A stretch of 64,000 nucleotides of DNA from Streptomyces sp. NBC_01775 (GCF_035917675.1 NZ_CP109104.1:5084001-5148000), one strand, 5' to 3'; positions 25,435 through 34,960 are shown, numbered from the stretch's first letter. Notes: a model not told the origin generated them from the sequence alone. Numbers and translations are program-made.

Positions 25435-26421
25435 ATGGCGATCGGATCGGGGCTCGGCGCCCAGCTCGGCGTCGCACCGGAGACCACCTACGGCACGTAT
25501 GTGGCGCCGGCCAAGTTCATCGAGTTCACCAAGGAGTCGCTCGTCCTGAAGAAGACCACCGCACAGTCGGCGGGGATCGCGGCGGGCAGGCTGCTGCCGT
25601 TGTCCTCGCGGCGGGTGGTCACCCAGCGGGAGGCGTCCGGCTCGTTGGAGCTGGAGGTCACCAACAAGGGTATGGGCGCCCTGTTCCAGGCGCTGATGGG
25701 TACGACCGTGACGCCGGTGCAGCAGGGCGCGGGCCCGGCCTACCTCCAGACGCACGCCCTGGCGGACGTGGCGGGCAAGTCCCTCACGATCCAGAAGGGC
25801 GTACCGCTCACTTCGGGCACGGTGACCAGGAAGAACTTCCTGGGCTGCAAGGTCATCAGCGCTGAGTTCTCGTGCGAGGTGGGCGGCATGCTCACCGCGT
25901 CCTTCGACATCGACGCGAAGGACTGCGAGGAGACCTCGGTCCTGGCGACCGCCAGTTACGCGGCGATGTCCCCGTTCCACTTCGGGCAGATGGCGCTGAA
26001 GACCGGTGCGTTCGGAGCCGAGGCGGCCCGGGACGGTGTCCGCAAGGTGAGCGTGAAGATCGAGCGTCCCCAGGCTGTGGACCGCTTCTACGCCGGGCAG
26101 TCCGGGCTGAAGAAGGAACCCATCAGCAACGACCAGGTGAAGATCACCGGGTCCATCGAGATGGACTACGTCGACACCGTCCTCGACGACCTGCACACCA
26201 GCGACGGTGCGACGTCCCTGGTGTGGGAGTTCATCGGCCCCAACATCGCCACGACCTACGACGAGACGTTCCGGGTGGCGCTGCCCGCGATCCGCTTCGA
26301 CGAGGCCCCGCCGTCCGTCGAAGGCTTCGACGTGGTCAAGCCGACACTCCAGTTCACCGGGCTCTACGACGGCACCAACCAGCCGCAGCTCGTGTACATC
26401 AGCACCGACGCCACGCTGTGA
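25435..26421 (+). CDS. Major tail (tube) protein
   Basis: The protein has 328 residues. It starts with GSGLGAQLGVAPETTYGTYV, a common opening for actinophage tail-tube proteins, and is beta-rich throughout with conserved tube strands. Its place just before the chaperone and tape-measure genes fixes the role. It would polymerise to form the non-contractile tube. Confidence 0.87.
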   Translation: MAIGSGLGAQLGVAPETTYGTYVAPAKFIEFTKESLVLKKTTAQSAGIAAGRLLPLSSRRVVTQREASGSLELEVTNKGMGALFQALMGTTVTPVQQGAGPAYLQTHALADVAGKSLTIQKGVPLTSGTVTRKNFLGCKVISAEFSCEVGGMLTASFDIDAKDCEETSVLATASYAAMSPFHFGQMALKTGAFGAEAARDGVRKVSVKIERPQAVDRFYAGQSGLKKEPISNDQVKITGSIEMDYVDTVLDDLHTSDGATSLVWEFIGPNIATTYDETFRVALPAIRFDEAPPSVEGFDVVKPTLQFTGLYDGTNQPQLVYISTDATL

Positions 26422-26430
26422 GGTGAGGTC

Positions 26431-26937
26431 GTGCGCGATGTACGGATGCTGGGCACCGGCCAGCTGCTGGAGATGCAGCGCCGCCTGCGCGCGGCCGGCA
26501 ACGAGTCGCTGCGCGCCAGCATGCAGCGGCGGGTGCGCAGGGCCGCCGAGCCCCTGAAGTCCGACCTTCAGTCCGCGATCCGGCACGTGCCGATCTCCTC
26601 GCCGGGCCGCAGCACCCGCCGTGGCGGGCCGTCGCCGACCACGCGCCCGCTGCGGGCCACGCTTGCCGAGGCCCTCCGTATCTCGGTGCGCACCAGCGCG
26701 GGGAGCGCGGGGGCCCGGGTGTGGGTGGACAAGGTTTTGCTGCCGCCCGATCTGCGCAACATGCCCGACACGATCAACTCGGGCCGTATCCGGCATCCGG
26801 TCTACGGCAATCGGCGGCGGTGGGTGACGCAGACGGCGCCGCCGCTGTGGTGGGACCGCGCTGTCCGTAACCACACTCCCCGCATGATCCGCGAGGTTGC
26901 CCGTGTCCTGGACGACGTGCGCCGCCGCCTTACCTGA
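26431..26937 (+). CDS. Tail component, HK97 gp10-like
   Basis: The protein has 168 residues from GTG 26431. It is strongly basic, with an N-terminal helix, then a central HVPISSPGRSTRRGG segment and a C-terminal PLWWDRAVRNHTPRM motif typical of HK97 gp10-like tail-completion proteins. It is unusual in following the tube gene instead of preceding it. Confidence 0.65.
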   Translation: MRDVRMLGTGQLLEMQRRLRAAGNESLRASMQRRVRRAAEPLKSDLQSAIRHVPISSPGRSTRRGGPSPTTRPLRATLAEALRISVRTSAGSAGARVWVDKVLLPPDLRNMPDTINSGRIRHPVYGNRRRWVTQTAPPLWWDRAVRNHTPRMIREVARVLDDVRRRLT

Positions 26938-26949
26938 GAGGAAGCACCA

Positions 26950-27429
26950 GTGATCATCGAGTATGCGCCGGAGGGCGGCGAGGTAGAGCACTTCGACGCG
27001 GGGCGGCTGCGCACCTCCGAGGTGCAGATCATCGAGCGGACCGCCGACCAGTCCTGGGCCGAGGTGCACCTGGGCCTGCGCAGCGGTGACGTGACCGCGA
27101 TGCGCACGGTGGCCTTCGTCATCAAGAAGCGCAGTGAGCCCGCTCTGCGCCTGGGGGGCTTCGACCCGTTCACCGACGAGCTGCGCGTGTGTCTGGATGC
27201 GCAGGAGGTACGGGATGCCGCGGTCGCGGTGGCCGCCGAGTACAGCGACGATCCCGAGCAGCTGGCCGAAGCATGGGAGGAACTGCGCGACGTCGCCCTC
27301 GACAAGGACGCGTGCGAGGTGGCCATCAAGGACGCCGAGGCCCCAAAAGACCCGGCGCCCGCCACGACACTCGTGGCCGGGGTGCTGCCGCCGGAGCCGA
27401 CCCCGGCCGCGTCACCGACCGCCGCCTGA
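26950..27429 (+). CDS. Tail assembly chaperone, short form (lambda gpG equivalent)
   Basis: The protein has 159 residues. A beta-rich N-terminus is followed by an acidic helical domain and an Ala/Pro tail. It sits just before the tape measure, as in all long-tailed phages. A canonical slippery heptamer within the frame (27342-27348) allows a fraction of ribosomes to make the longer GT form. The chaperone should wrap the tape-measure protein during tail assembly. Confidence 0.85.
   Translation: MIIEYAPEGGEVEHFDAGRLRTSEVQIIERTADQSWAEVHLGLRSGDVTAMRTVAFVIKKRSEPALRLGGFDPFTDELRVCLDAQEVRDAAVAVAAEYSDDPEQLAEAWEELRDVALDKDACEVAIKDAEAPKDPAPATTLVAGVLPPEPTPAASPTAA
27342..27348 (+). promoter_or_regulatory. 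-1 ribosomal frameshift heptamer CCCAAAA
   Basis: The zero-frame reading is C CCA AAA, an exact X XXY YYZ slippery sequence. Shifting back one base gives CCC AAA and enters the open frame that ends at 27566. It lies 27 codons before the end of the G frame. Confidence 0.8.
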
Positions 27430-27566
27430 CCTACCTGCCGTTGTTCGCCTGCTATCTGCACATCCCCCCGTCCGAGGTCGACGCCATGGCGATCTCGGAC
27501 TTCGAGTTCCTGACGGGCTGGATCGATGAGCACGAGGCCCGGCTGAGGGCTGAGACAACCGAATAG
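27342..27566 (+). CDS. -1 frame extension of the tail assembly chaperone (T domain)
   Basis: This frame is reached only by slippage at CCCAAAA; there is no good start codon or ribosome site of its own. The fusion has 133 residues of G plus 72 of T, about 205 in total. The T part ends in a helical domain (LFACYLHIPPSEVDAMAISD, then FLTGWIDEHEARL) like chaperone T domains that bind the tail tube and tape measure. It ends 38 bp before the tape-measure start. Confidence 0.8.
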   Translation, partial: PKRPGARHDTRGRGAAAGADPGRVTDRRLTYLPLFACYLHIPPSEVDAMAISDFEFLTGWIDEHEARLRAETTE

Positions 27567-27604
27567 CCGGGCCGCCGCCCGCCTTGCTGAAGGGGGCGGT
27601 TCGG

Positions 27605-30196
27605 ATGGCCGAACGGCTGACGTTCGTTCTGACCGGCCGGGATGACCTCTCCCGCACCCTGAACGGCGCCGGAGACTCGGCCGCACGGCTGCACCGCCGC
27701 ATCGACAGCTCGATGCGGGCCAGCACGGCGACGGTCACCGGGTTCACGCGCAACGCCGACGGGAGCCTGCGCACCCTGTCGGCCCGGCTGGACGGCGCCG
27801 GGGACAGCGCCACCCGTATGGGCGGCGGACTGCCGGGCCTCTCAGGGCGGCTGGGGGATGTGGCCTCGTCCGGTACGGACGCGGCGGCGTCGATGGGCAG
27901 CAAGGGCGGCGGCCTGGGCGGCGCGATGGGCGGCGTCGCCGCGGTCGCCGGGCTGTCCCTGCTGCCCGCGTTGGGCGCGCTGGTGCCGATGCTGGCCGGC
28001 GGCGGCCTGGCTGCGGGCACCCTCAAGCTCGGCTTGTCGGGGATCCCGGAGGCGTTGGAGGCGTCGGGCAAGGGCAGCAAGGAGTACCACGCGGCGCTGA
28101 AGAAGTTGCCCGCCCCGGCGCGGGACTTCGCCAAGTCCCTGGTGGGGCTGAAGGGGGAGTTCAAGGGCGTCGGCGGTGAGATCCAGAAGGCGATGCTGCC
28201 CGGCTTCACCAAGGCCGTGAAGGGCGCCGGGCCGCTGGTGAAAATCCTCGGCAAGAACATGGTCGACCTGGGCAAGACGTTCGGGGACATCGGCGCCAAG
28301 GCGGGCAAGGTCTTCAAGTCCTCCGGATTCCAGAAGGACTTGCAGGCGAACCTCGACCTGGGCAAGCGCTTCGTCGGCGACATGGCGTCCGGCATCGGGC
28401 GGCTGGGCCGCTCCCTGCTGTCCTTCGGTGCCGCCTCCGGGCCGACGCTGCGGTCCCTGTCCTCGGGGCTGCGCGACATGCTGGGCAAAGGGCTGCCGGG
28501 CATGTTCGACGGCTTGAAGCGCGGTATCGGCGGGACGTCGAAATTCTTGGATGGCCTGTTCGGCGCCGTGAACAAGGTCCTGCCCGCCTTCGGCCGCCTG
28601 GCCGGGGAGACCGCCAAGGCGTTCGGCCCGCTGCTGGGTGAGCTGATGACCTCCGCCGGTGACCGGATCGCCGCCGTCATGGACATCATCGGCGGCGCGC
28701 TGCGCGGCTTGGGCCCGGTCTTCAAGGACCTGACCTACGGCATGAAGATCGTGAACACCGTCTCGCGGCTGATCGGCGGCGCGGTGAAGGACACCGCCGT
28801 CGCGATCATGGAAGCGTTCGCCCCGGCGGGCAAGTCGATCAGTAAGACGGCCGGGCCGCTGCGGCGCCTGTACGGCGTGGTGCAGCGCAACAAGATCGGC
28901 TTCATGGAGTTCGGGCGGGTGGCGGGCAACGCCTTCATCAGCTTCGTCTCGGTCCTCGCGCAGTCCGTCGCGCCTGTGATCGGGATCTTCAAGTTCATCG
29001 CCGAGACCGTGCTGGGCCTGTTCGGCGGCATCCTGCACGGAGCGGCCAAGGCGTTCGGCTGGGTGCCGGGGCTCGGCAAGAAGCTGAGAGCTGCGGACAA
29101 GTCGTTCGCGGGTTTCAAGGACTCCGTTGTCGGCGGCCTGGACAAGGCCCAGCGCAAGGCCAAGGAGTTCTCCGACTCGGTCGTGCCACGGCTGAAGGCC
29201 GGGCAGCTCAAGCTGTCCATCAAGTCCTGGGAGTCGCAGCTCAAAGAGGCCAAGCGGCAGCTGAAGGACCCGAACCTGACCAAGGACAAGCGCGTCGCCC
29301 TGAAGGCGAAGATCGACGACCTTGAAAAGAAGATCAAGTCAGCGCGGACGCAGCTGAACAAGACACCCAGCGAACACGTCGCCTATCTCCGGGCGAAGAT
29401 CGACAACTGGCAGAGCCAGCTGACCAAGGCCAAGGCCAAGCTCAAGACGGTCCCCGCCTCCAAACGCTCGGCCCTGAAGGCAGAGATCAAAGACATCGAG
29501 AACAAGGTGAAGTCCGCCAAGAAGACCATCGGCGGTCTCACCGGCGGCCCGCCCCGCGCACTCAGGGCCAAGAACATCGTCGGCTCGGCCGTGCGCAGCG
29601 CAAAGTCCGCGATCAACGGGGTCAAGGGCGGGGCGCCCCGCCCCCTGCGGGCGAGCAACCTCGTCAACGGCGCGGTGCGCGCGGCCCGGAACGCGATCGG
29701 GTCCGTGCACGGCCGGACCGTGTACATCAACGCCGTCATGCGCAAGATCGGCTCATGGAGCCCGTTCCGCGACGGCGGCCCGGTCATGGCCCACTTCGCA
29801 GGCGGCGGCCCGGTGCGCGGCTTCCCCGGCGGCGGCCCGGTGCGCGGGCCCGGCTCGGGCACCTCGGACTCGATTCTGGCGAGGGTCTCCAATGGCGAGT
29901 TCGTCATCCGCGCCAAGGCCGTCGCCCGCTACGGCATGGCCCTGTTCCACGCGCTCAACCAAGAGCGCATCGGCCTCGGCAGCCCCCAGGCGGGCGCTGC
30001 GGCTGCGAGCCTCCCGCAGCCCACGCGCCCGGCGGCCGGCCGTCCGGCAGTGGTGGCCACGCAGTCGTCCGTGATGCACGTGCAGGTCGACGTGCAAGGC
30101 GCCTTCGACCCGCTCGCCACTGCCCGCGAGATCCAGAAGCAGCTGCTCATGCTCAAGCGCACGCACGGCCTGAACGTGAACCTGGGGGTGTCGTGA
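27605..30196 (+). CDS. Tail tape-measure protein
   Basis: The protein has 863 residues from ATG 27605, chosen over an in-frame start at 27584 because AAGGGGG sits at proper spacing. Long Ala/Gly/Lys helices dominate, with hydrophobic segments near 115-140 and 450-480. Two related repeats occur: a Lys-rich coiled-coil unit (about 535-640) and an RAxNxVxxAVRxAxxAI unit (about 650-700). The end carries the Gly-Pro repeats and SDSILARVSNGEFVI segment common to actinophage tape measures. Length sets the tail length. Confidence 0.9.
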   Translation: MAERLTFVLTGRDDLSRTLNGAGDSAARLHRRIDSSMRASTATVTGFTRNADGSLRTLSARLDGAGDSATRMGGGLPGLSGRLGDVASSGTDAAASMGSKGGGLGGAMGGVAAVAGLSLLPALGALVPMLAGGGLAAGTLKLGLSGIPEALEASGKGSKEYHAALKKLPAPARDFAKSLVGLKGEFKGVGGEIQKAMLPGFTKAVKGAGPLVKILGKNMVDLGKTFGDIGAKAGKVFKSSGFQKDLQANLDLGKRFVGDMASGIGRLGRSLLSFGAASGPTLRSLSSGLRDMLGKGLPGMFDGLKRGIGGTSKFLDGLFGAVNKVLPAFGRLAGETAKAFGPLLGELMTSAGDRIAAVMDIIGGALRGLGPVFKDLTYGMKIVNTVSRLIGGAVKDTAVAIMEAFAPAGKSISKTAGPLRRLYGVVQRNKIGFMEFGRVAGNAFISFVSVLAQSVAPVIGIFKFIAETVLGLFGGILHGAAKAFGWVPGLGKKLRAADKSFAGFKDSVVGGLDKAQRKAKEFSDSVVPRLKAGQLKLSIKSWESQLKEAKRQLKDPNLTKDKRVALKAKIDDLEKKIKSARTQLNKTPSEHVAYLRAKIDNWQSQLTKAKAKLKTVPASKRSALKAEIKDIENKVKSAKKTIGGLTGGPPRALRAKNIVGSAVRSAKSAINGVKGGAPRPLRASNLVNGAVRAARNAIGSVHGRTVYINAVMRKIGSWSPFRDGGPVMAHFAGGGPVRGFPGGGPVRGPGSGTSDSILARVSNGEFVIRAKAVARYGMALFHALNQERIGLGSPQAGAAAASLPQPTRPAAGRPAVVATQSSVMHVQVDVQGAFDPLATAREIQKQLLMLKRTHGLNVNLGVS

Positions 30197-32082
30197 CGGA
30201 ACTGCTGGTCGAGATGGGGTGGGGCGGGCTGGTACAGGAGCCCGACACCATCACCTGGAGCGACATCACCGACTACGTCGACGTGGTGCAGGGGGTGAGC
30301 ATCACCCGCGGCGCCTCGGACGAGCTGGCCGAGACCCAGCCCGGTACCGCCACCCTCATCCTCGACAACCTCGACGGCCGGTTCACCCCGGGCAACCCGG
30401 CCAGTCCGTACTGGCCGCACGTGCGGCGCAACGCCCCCATCCGCATCTCCGTCGTGACCGGCGCGGTGACGTATCCACGCTTCTACGGTCTGGTCAACGA
30501 GTTCCCCGCCGCCTGGTCCGGACTGATGTCCACCGTCAGCATCTCGTGCACGGACCTGTTCAAGCGCCTCAACCGGCTGCCCGCACTGCGCAGCGTGCTC
30601 GCCGAGGAGATCCTCATCCAGGCCGCCGAGGCGGACAGCGCCACCGTGAAGCTGGCCGCCTACTACCCGCTGGGCGAGGAGTCCGGCGCGACGTCGGCCG
30701 GCGACCTGTCCGGCATCGGGGGCGGGCCGCTGGTCATGACTCAGGCTCTGTCGGGCGGCAGCGCCGACTTCGGCGGGGAGGGGCCGCCCGCCCTCGGCGC
30801 CGGAGCGGTGAGCTTCGAGCCCGAGACCGACCGGGAGGGGAAGTACCTGCTCGGCGATCTGGGTGCGCAGTTCGAGCTCGACGATGTATCCAGCTGGCAG
30901 ACGATCGAGGGCTGGTTCAAGACCGCCACCCCCGAGCGGGCCATCCTCGGCCTGCACTCCGCGAACCTCGACCACCAACTCGTGTTCGCCATCGACGCGG
31001 ACGGCGCGCTGTGCATCGAGCACACCGACATCGGTGGGACTCGCACGGTCACCGTCAGCATCAGCGCCCGCGTCGACGACGACGCCTGGCATCACTTCCT
31101 GTTCGACGCCGAGGCGGGCGGCCTGTGGCTCGACGGCGTCGCCCTGTTCGTGAACCCCACCCTGATCACCCTGATGTCCGCGCTGCGCATCCTGCACGTA
31201 GGGGCGTTCCGCGGCATCCGCCTGTTCTCCGGGCAGATCGCCCACGTGTGCCTGTGGCACTCCCTGCTGGGGACGCCGTCCACGCTGGCAGCGGCGCACT
31301 GGGAGGCCGGCACCACCGCGTTCGCCGGTGAGCCCGCGGACGAGCGCATCGTGCGCCTGGCCCGCTACGTCGGACTGCACCAGGTGGACATCGTCGGGGA
31401 CGTCCACGACTCCATCGCCGGACAGGGAGCGGCCGGCACCACGGTGACCGCCCGCATGCGGGAAGTCGAAACCACCGAGGCGGCCAAGCTGTTCGCCGAG
31501 CGGGACAGCTACGGCATCGCCTACCACTCGCGCGATGTGCGCTACAACCCAGACCCGGCCGACGACGCCTTCACCATCGAATACGCCGACCTGGAAACCC
31601 CCGACTTCCTGCTGGCCGACGACGATCAAAAACTGGTCAACACCGTCACGGCCTCCCGGCCGGGCGGCGCGACCCAGCGCGTGACCGATCCCGTCTCGGT
31701 CGAGCGGGACGGCCCATACGAACAGCAGCTCGACGTGCTGAAGATGGACGACGCCGGCGCGCTGGCCGCCGCGCAGTGGATGGTCTCCCGCTACGCCGAC
31801 CCCGCGCCCGAGCTACGAGAGGTGCCGGTAGAGGCGTACACCCTGCCGATCTACGCCGATGTCCTCGGCGCGGACATCGGCTCCGTCCTCACCGTGACGG
31901 ACCTGCCCGCCCAGGCGCCCGAGCCGTCCATGCGGGTCATCGTCGAGGGCTACAGCGAGGTCATCAAACAGGGCTCCCACCAGGTTCGTTTCCTCACCTC
32001 GGCGGCCATCACCGACTCGGTCTGGATCCTGGATGACCCCACCTACTCCGTGCTGGATGTCAGCACCCGCCTGGCCTACTGA
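30193..32082 (+). CDS. Minor tail / distal tail protein with LamG-like domain
   Basis: The protein has 629 residues from a GTG overlapping the tape-measure stop. The N-terminal part (SITRGASDELAETQPGTATL near 37-56 and LDNLDGRFTPGNPASPY) is the signature of actinophage distal-tail proteins. Residues about 165-385 look like a concanavalin-A/LamG jelly roll (DDAWHHFLFDAEAGGLWLDG), a possible carbohydrate contact. The C-terminal part resembles tail hub domains. Confidence 0.8.
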   Translation: MTELLVEMGWGGLVQEPDTITWSDITDYVDVVQGVSITRGASDELAETQPGTATLILDNLDGRFTPGNPASPYWPHVRRNAPIRISVVTGAVTYPRFYGLVNEFPAAWSGLMSTVSISCTDLFKRLNRLPALRSVLAEEILIQAAEADSATVKLAAYYPLGEESGATSAGDLSGIGGGPLVMTQALSGGSADFGGEGPPALGAGAVSFEPETDREGKYLLGDLGAQFELDDVSSWQTIEGWFKTATPERAILGLHSANLDHQLVFAIDADGALCIEHTDIGGTRTVTVSISARVDDDAWHHFLFDAEAGGLWLDGVALFVNPTLITLMSALRILHVGAFRGIRLFSGQIAHVCLWHSLLGTPSTLAAAHWEAGTTAFAGEPADERIVRLARYVGLHQVDIVGDVHDSIAGQGAAGTTVTARMREVETTEAAKLFAERDSYGIAYHSRDVRYNPDPADDAFTIEYADLETPDFLLADDDQKLVNTVTASRPGGATQRVTDPVSVERDGPYEQQLDVLKMDDAGALAAAQWMVSRYADPAPELREVPVEAYTLPIYADVLGADIGSVLTVTDLPAQAPEPSMRVIVEGYSEVIKQGSHQVRFLTSAAITDSVWILDDPTYSVLDVSTRLAY

Positions 32083-32094
32083 AGGAGAGAGCCC

Positions 32095-32556
32095 GTGAAC
32101 GTGGTCCGCGCGGAGACCTACTACATCCCCCCGCGCCAGCTGCCCCCGGACGCCTGGGCCAATGTGCCGGGCGCCGAGCTGGTGTTCCGCTGGATCGAGT
32201 ACCGGCTGCACCGCCGCGTGCCGCTGCCGGATAGCACCCTCACCGACGTGCCCCCGGTCTACGCGCGGGTCAATCAGAACCGGTGGCTGGCCGACTGCGT
32301 GTGCAACTCGGCGGCGGTCATCTCCCCGGCCGATCCGCGCTGGGCCTGCACCGAGTGCGGCTACGGCTGGGTCGACATGATCGTGCCCGCCCCCGAGGAA
32401 GTGACGGCGATCGAGCAGCAGCTGCTGACGATCCCGCAGCCGCACCTGCGCGACTGGTGGAACCCGGCCGACCCCAACCCCTTCAACCCGTCCCGGCCGC
32501 CGGACCCCCCGCCGTCGGTACCCGAGATCCCGCCCGGAACGGAGGTGGCTCCGTGA
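32095..32556 (+). CDS. Minor tail-region protein with zinc-ribbon-like cysteines
   Basis: The protein has 153 residues from GTG 32095. Cys pairs CVC near 62-64 and CTEC near 82-85 could bind zinc. A Pro-rich tail follows. It overlaps the next gene (GTGA). Its role in the tip is inferred from position only. Confidence 0.6.
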   Translation: MNVVRAETYYIPPRQLPPDAWANVPGAELVFRWIEYRLHRRVPLPDSTLTDVPPVYARVNQNRWLADCVCNSAAVISPADPRWACTECGYGWVDMIVPAPEEVTAIEQQLLTIPQPHLRDWWNPADPNPFNPSRPPDPPPSVPEIPPGTEVAP

Positions 32557-33071
32557 CGACCACACCGCGCACCTGGTCGGTGGGCGAGATCGTGACCGCG
32601 GCCTACATGAACGCCGAGATCCGCGACCAGTTCGCCAGCTTCCTCGGCGCCTGGACCTCATGGACCCCGGCCTGGTACGCCGAGGGCGGGGCCAACCCCA
32701 CCATCGGCAACGGCGAGTTGTCCGGCCGATACCTGAAGGTCGGCCGCACCGTCGACTGGACGCTGCAACTGCGCTGGGGCTCGACCACCGCGGCCGGCGG
32801 GGGCGGCGGCTCGGAGAACTGGATGTTCGGCCTGCCCGCCTCCCCAGCCACCGGCTTCACCTACCGCATCGTCAACGCCGACGCATACGACTCCAGCAGC
32901 GGCCTGCACTCCATCGGCCACGCCGTCTACAGCACCAGCAACGGCGGTGTGGTCAAGACGTTCGTGTCCGCCCGTGCAGACGTGAACGGCATCTGGGACT
33001 CGACTCTTCCGTTCACCTACGCCAACGGCGACTTCCTGTACGTCTGGGGACGCTACGAAGCCGCCTCCTGA
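32553..33071 (+). CDS. Minor tail / receptor-region protein
   Basis: The protein has 172 residues from a GTG overlapping the previous stop. It begins RTWSVGEIVTAAYMNAEIRD, a recurrent N-terminal motif of phage tail fibres and tip proteins. The remainder is a Ser/Gly/Trp-rich beta domain. It is probably a tail-tip protein. Confidence 0.65.
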   Translation: MTTTPRTWSVGEIVTAAYMNAEIRDQFASFLGAWTSWTPAWYAEGGANPTIGNGELSGRYLKVGRTVDWTLQLRWGSTTAAGGGGGSENWMFGLPASPATGFTYRIVNADAYDSSSGLHSIGHAVYSTSNGGVVKTFVSARADVNGIWDSTLPFTYANGDFLYVWGRYEAAS

Positions 33072-33091
33072 CCCAGACGAAAGGCGGCACC

Positions 33092-33568
33092 GTGCCCATA
33101 CCCGCGTGCTCCCTGATCACCAAGGAACACCAGACCATCGACCCCGGCGGCTACCACCTTGTGCACTTCCCCTTCGGTGCCGGCGAGTCCTACGACGCCG
33201 AGGGCATGCACCAGATGGTGCAGCCCGACGGCTACCAGATCACCGACTGGCGAGCGGACCCCCGCGCCGGGCTGATCTGGCCCACCGTCGCAGGCTGGGG
33301 CGCCCTCACGGCCATGATCCAGTGGGAGGCCGGGGACTACACCGAACTGCGGGACCAGGTCGTTCGCGACCCCCTCGGCTTCACCGACGACCCCGTCAAC
33401 ACCACCGCCACCGACCACCGGCCGCCGTCGCTGGGCATGCAGTGCTTCACCAAGCACCACGAGATGTTCGTGAGCCCCGAGGTGCCGCTGGCCATCCGCG
33501 TTGGCCACAACGACAACCGCCCGCGGGCACTAGTCCTGGCTGAGTTCAAGCTGGCCATTCACACCTGA
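33092..33568 (+). CDS. Virion-region protein of unknown function
   Basis: The protein has 158 residues from GTG 33092 after AAAGGCGG. It is beta-rich, with Trp and His residues spread through it (GGYHLVHFPFGAGESYDAEG). No motif is recognised. It lies between tail genes and the endolysin, so a tail-tip or baseplate role is likely. Confidence 0.6.
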   Translation: MPIPACSLITKEHQTIDPGGYHLVHFPFGAGESYDAEGMHQMVQPDGYQITDWRADPRAGLIWPTVAGWGALTAMIQWEAGDYTELRDQVVRDPLGFTDDPVNTTATDHRPPSLGMQCFTKHHEMFVSPEVPLAIRVGHNDNRPRALVLAEFKLAIHT

Positions 33569-33641
33569 CCGTGCCCGTCAGCAGCTGCTCGCCCCGCGCC
33601 CGATGGCCGGGGCGTTTCTCATGCCCAGGAAGGGGCCCACC

Positions 33642-34427
33642 ATGGCCAAGGGGCCACAGAAGTACCCCGACGCCTCCACCGCCTACTGGTACGGCCGCAC
33701 GTACCCGGGCTCCGCGATGGAGTCGAACGTCGGCGTCATCCACACCACCGAGGGCATGACCGTGCCCGGCTACTCCGGAGGTCGGGACGCCCCGAACTTC
33801 ACCGCGCTGCCCGACATCAAGAACAAGCGGCTGCGCTGGTACCAGCACTTCGACGTCGACCGCTCCTCCCGCGCCCTCGTCAACCTGGGCGGCGGCGTCG
33901 AGACCAACACCCTCAACGCTCTCCAGGTCGAGCTGGTCGGAACCTGCGACGAGCGGCACGCCAAGACGTGGGGCGGCAAGAAGGCCGGCACCGACTACCT
34001 GTTCTGGCCGGACGCCCCGGACTGGGCACTCGCCGAGATGGGCAAGTTCGTGCGCTGGTGCCACGACCACCACGGCATCAAGATGCAGTCGACCGTGACG
34101 TGGAAGCCCTACAAAAAGGGCCAGGCCGGAGGCAGCTACGGCGCCAACGGCGTCCGCCTGAGCGGCAAGCAGTGGCAGGGGTATTACGGCTGGCTCGGCC
34201 ACCAGCACGTACCCGAGAACTCCCACGGCGACCCCGGCGACATCGACATGGCCCGCGTCCTGGCCCACGCCAGGGGCACCACCGCGAGCACGTACACGGT
34301 GAAGGCCGGCGACACCCTCTCATCCATCGCCCGCCAGCACGACACCACCTGGCAGCAGCTCGCCCAGCTCAACGGCCTCAAGGCCCCGTACACCATCCAC
34401 CCGGGCGACAAGCTCAAGACGAAGTGA
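33642..34427 (+). CDS. Endolysin: N-acetylmuramoyl-L-alanine amidase with LysM
   Basis: The protein has 261 residues. Start ATG 33642 is chosen because GGAAGGGG precedes it; in-frame ATGs at 33603 and 33621 are upstream. The N-terminal amidase_2-like domain shows VGVIHTTEG (zinc His near 33), LNALQVELVGTC near 91-102 and a later HQHVPENSHGDPGD segment supplying His and Asp ligands. A LysM domain closes the protein (YTVKAGDTLSSIARQHDTTW to the end). It cuts peptidoglycan stem peptides once the holin opens the membrane. Confidence 0.9.
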   Translation: MAKGPQKYPDASTAYWYGRTYPGSAMESNVGVIHTTEGMTVPGYSGGRDAPNFTALPDIKNKRLRWYQHFDVDRSSRALVNLGGGVETNTLNALQVELVGTCDERHAKTWGGKKAGTDYLFWPDAPDWALAEMGKFVRWCHDHHGIKMQSTVTWKPYKKGQAGGSYGANGVRLSGKQWQGYYGWLGHQHVPENSHGDPGDIDMARVLAHARGTTASTYTVKAGDTLSSIARQHDTTWQQLAQLNGLKAPYTIHPGDKLKTK

Positions 34428-34435
34428 GGACCCCT

Positions 34436-34681
34436 GTGACAACCGCTGCATTCTGGAAGGCCACCTTCGAGCGGATGTTGCGCACCTTCGCGCAGGCCGT
34501 GCTCGCGCTCCTCGGCGGCGACGGGCTCGGCCTGCTCGACGTCGGCTGGGGCGCCGCGCTTTCCGTCGGCGGCCTGGCCGCCGTCCTCGCCCTGCTGACC
34601 GCCGTCGCCACCTCGGGCGGCACGGAGGGGCCCGGCATCACCGAGACCGTCGCACCGCGCGACGGCACCCCCACCGCGTAG
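34436..34681 (+). CDS. Holin
   Basis: The protein has 81 residues from GTG 34436. It begins with the WKATFERMLRTFAQAVLALL pattern of r1t-type holins, has two hydrophobic segments (about 16-34 and 40-59) and an acidic tail. It is directly downstream of the endolysin. Confidence 0.8.
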   Translation: MTTAAFWKATFERMLRTFAQAVLALLGGDGLGLLDVGWGAALSVGGLAAVLALLTAVATSGGTEGPGITETVAPRDGTPTA

Positions 34682-34690
34682 GGAGAGCCT

Positions 34691-34960
34691 GTGGACGCCA
34701 CCGCACTCGGCGCGCTGCTCGTCGGCGTCGGCGGGCTGGCAAGCGCCGTGGTGGCGTTCATGGGAAAGCGCGGAGAGAACGCAATCGCGGGCTACAGCTC
34801 GTTGACCGGAGACCTACGCCAAGAGCGGCAAGCGCTCAAAGAGGAGCGCGACGCCCTCCGCCTCCAACTCGCCGAGCTGCACGCCCAACGCGCCGCCGAC
34901 CAAGCGGAACTGGCCCATCTGCGCGGAATCATCACCACACTCGGAGGGGATTCGTCGTGA
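34691..34960 (+). CDS. Membrane protein with coiled coil in the lysis cassette
   Basis: The protein has 89 residues. One N-terminal membrane segment (about 5-24) is followed by an uninterrupted charged coiled coil (about 42-80, QERQALKEERDALRLQLAEL). It could be a second holin, a spanin-like factor or an antiholin. The stop overlaps the next gene by four bases. Confidence 0.65.
   Translation: MDATALGALLVGVGGLASAVVAFMGKRGENAIAGYSSLTGDLRQERQALKEERDALRLQLAELHAQRAADQAELAHLRGIITTLGGDSS

Noticed and set aside
25396-27069. 557-residue - strand frame opposite the tail genes
   Set aside because: Antisense of the tail tube, gp10-like and chaperone genes, which form a consistent + strand operon.
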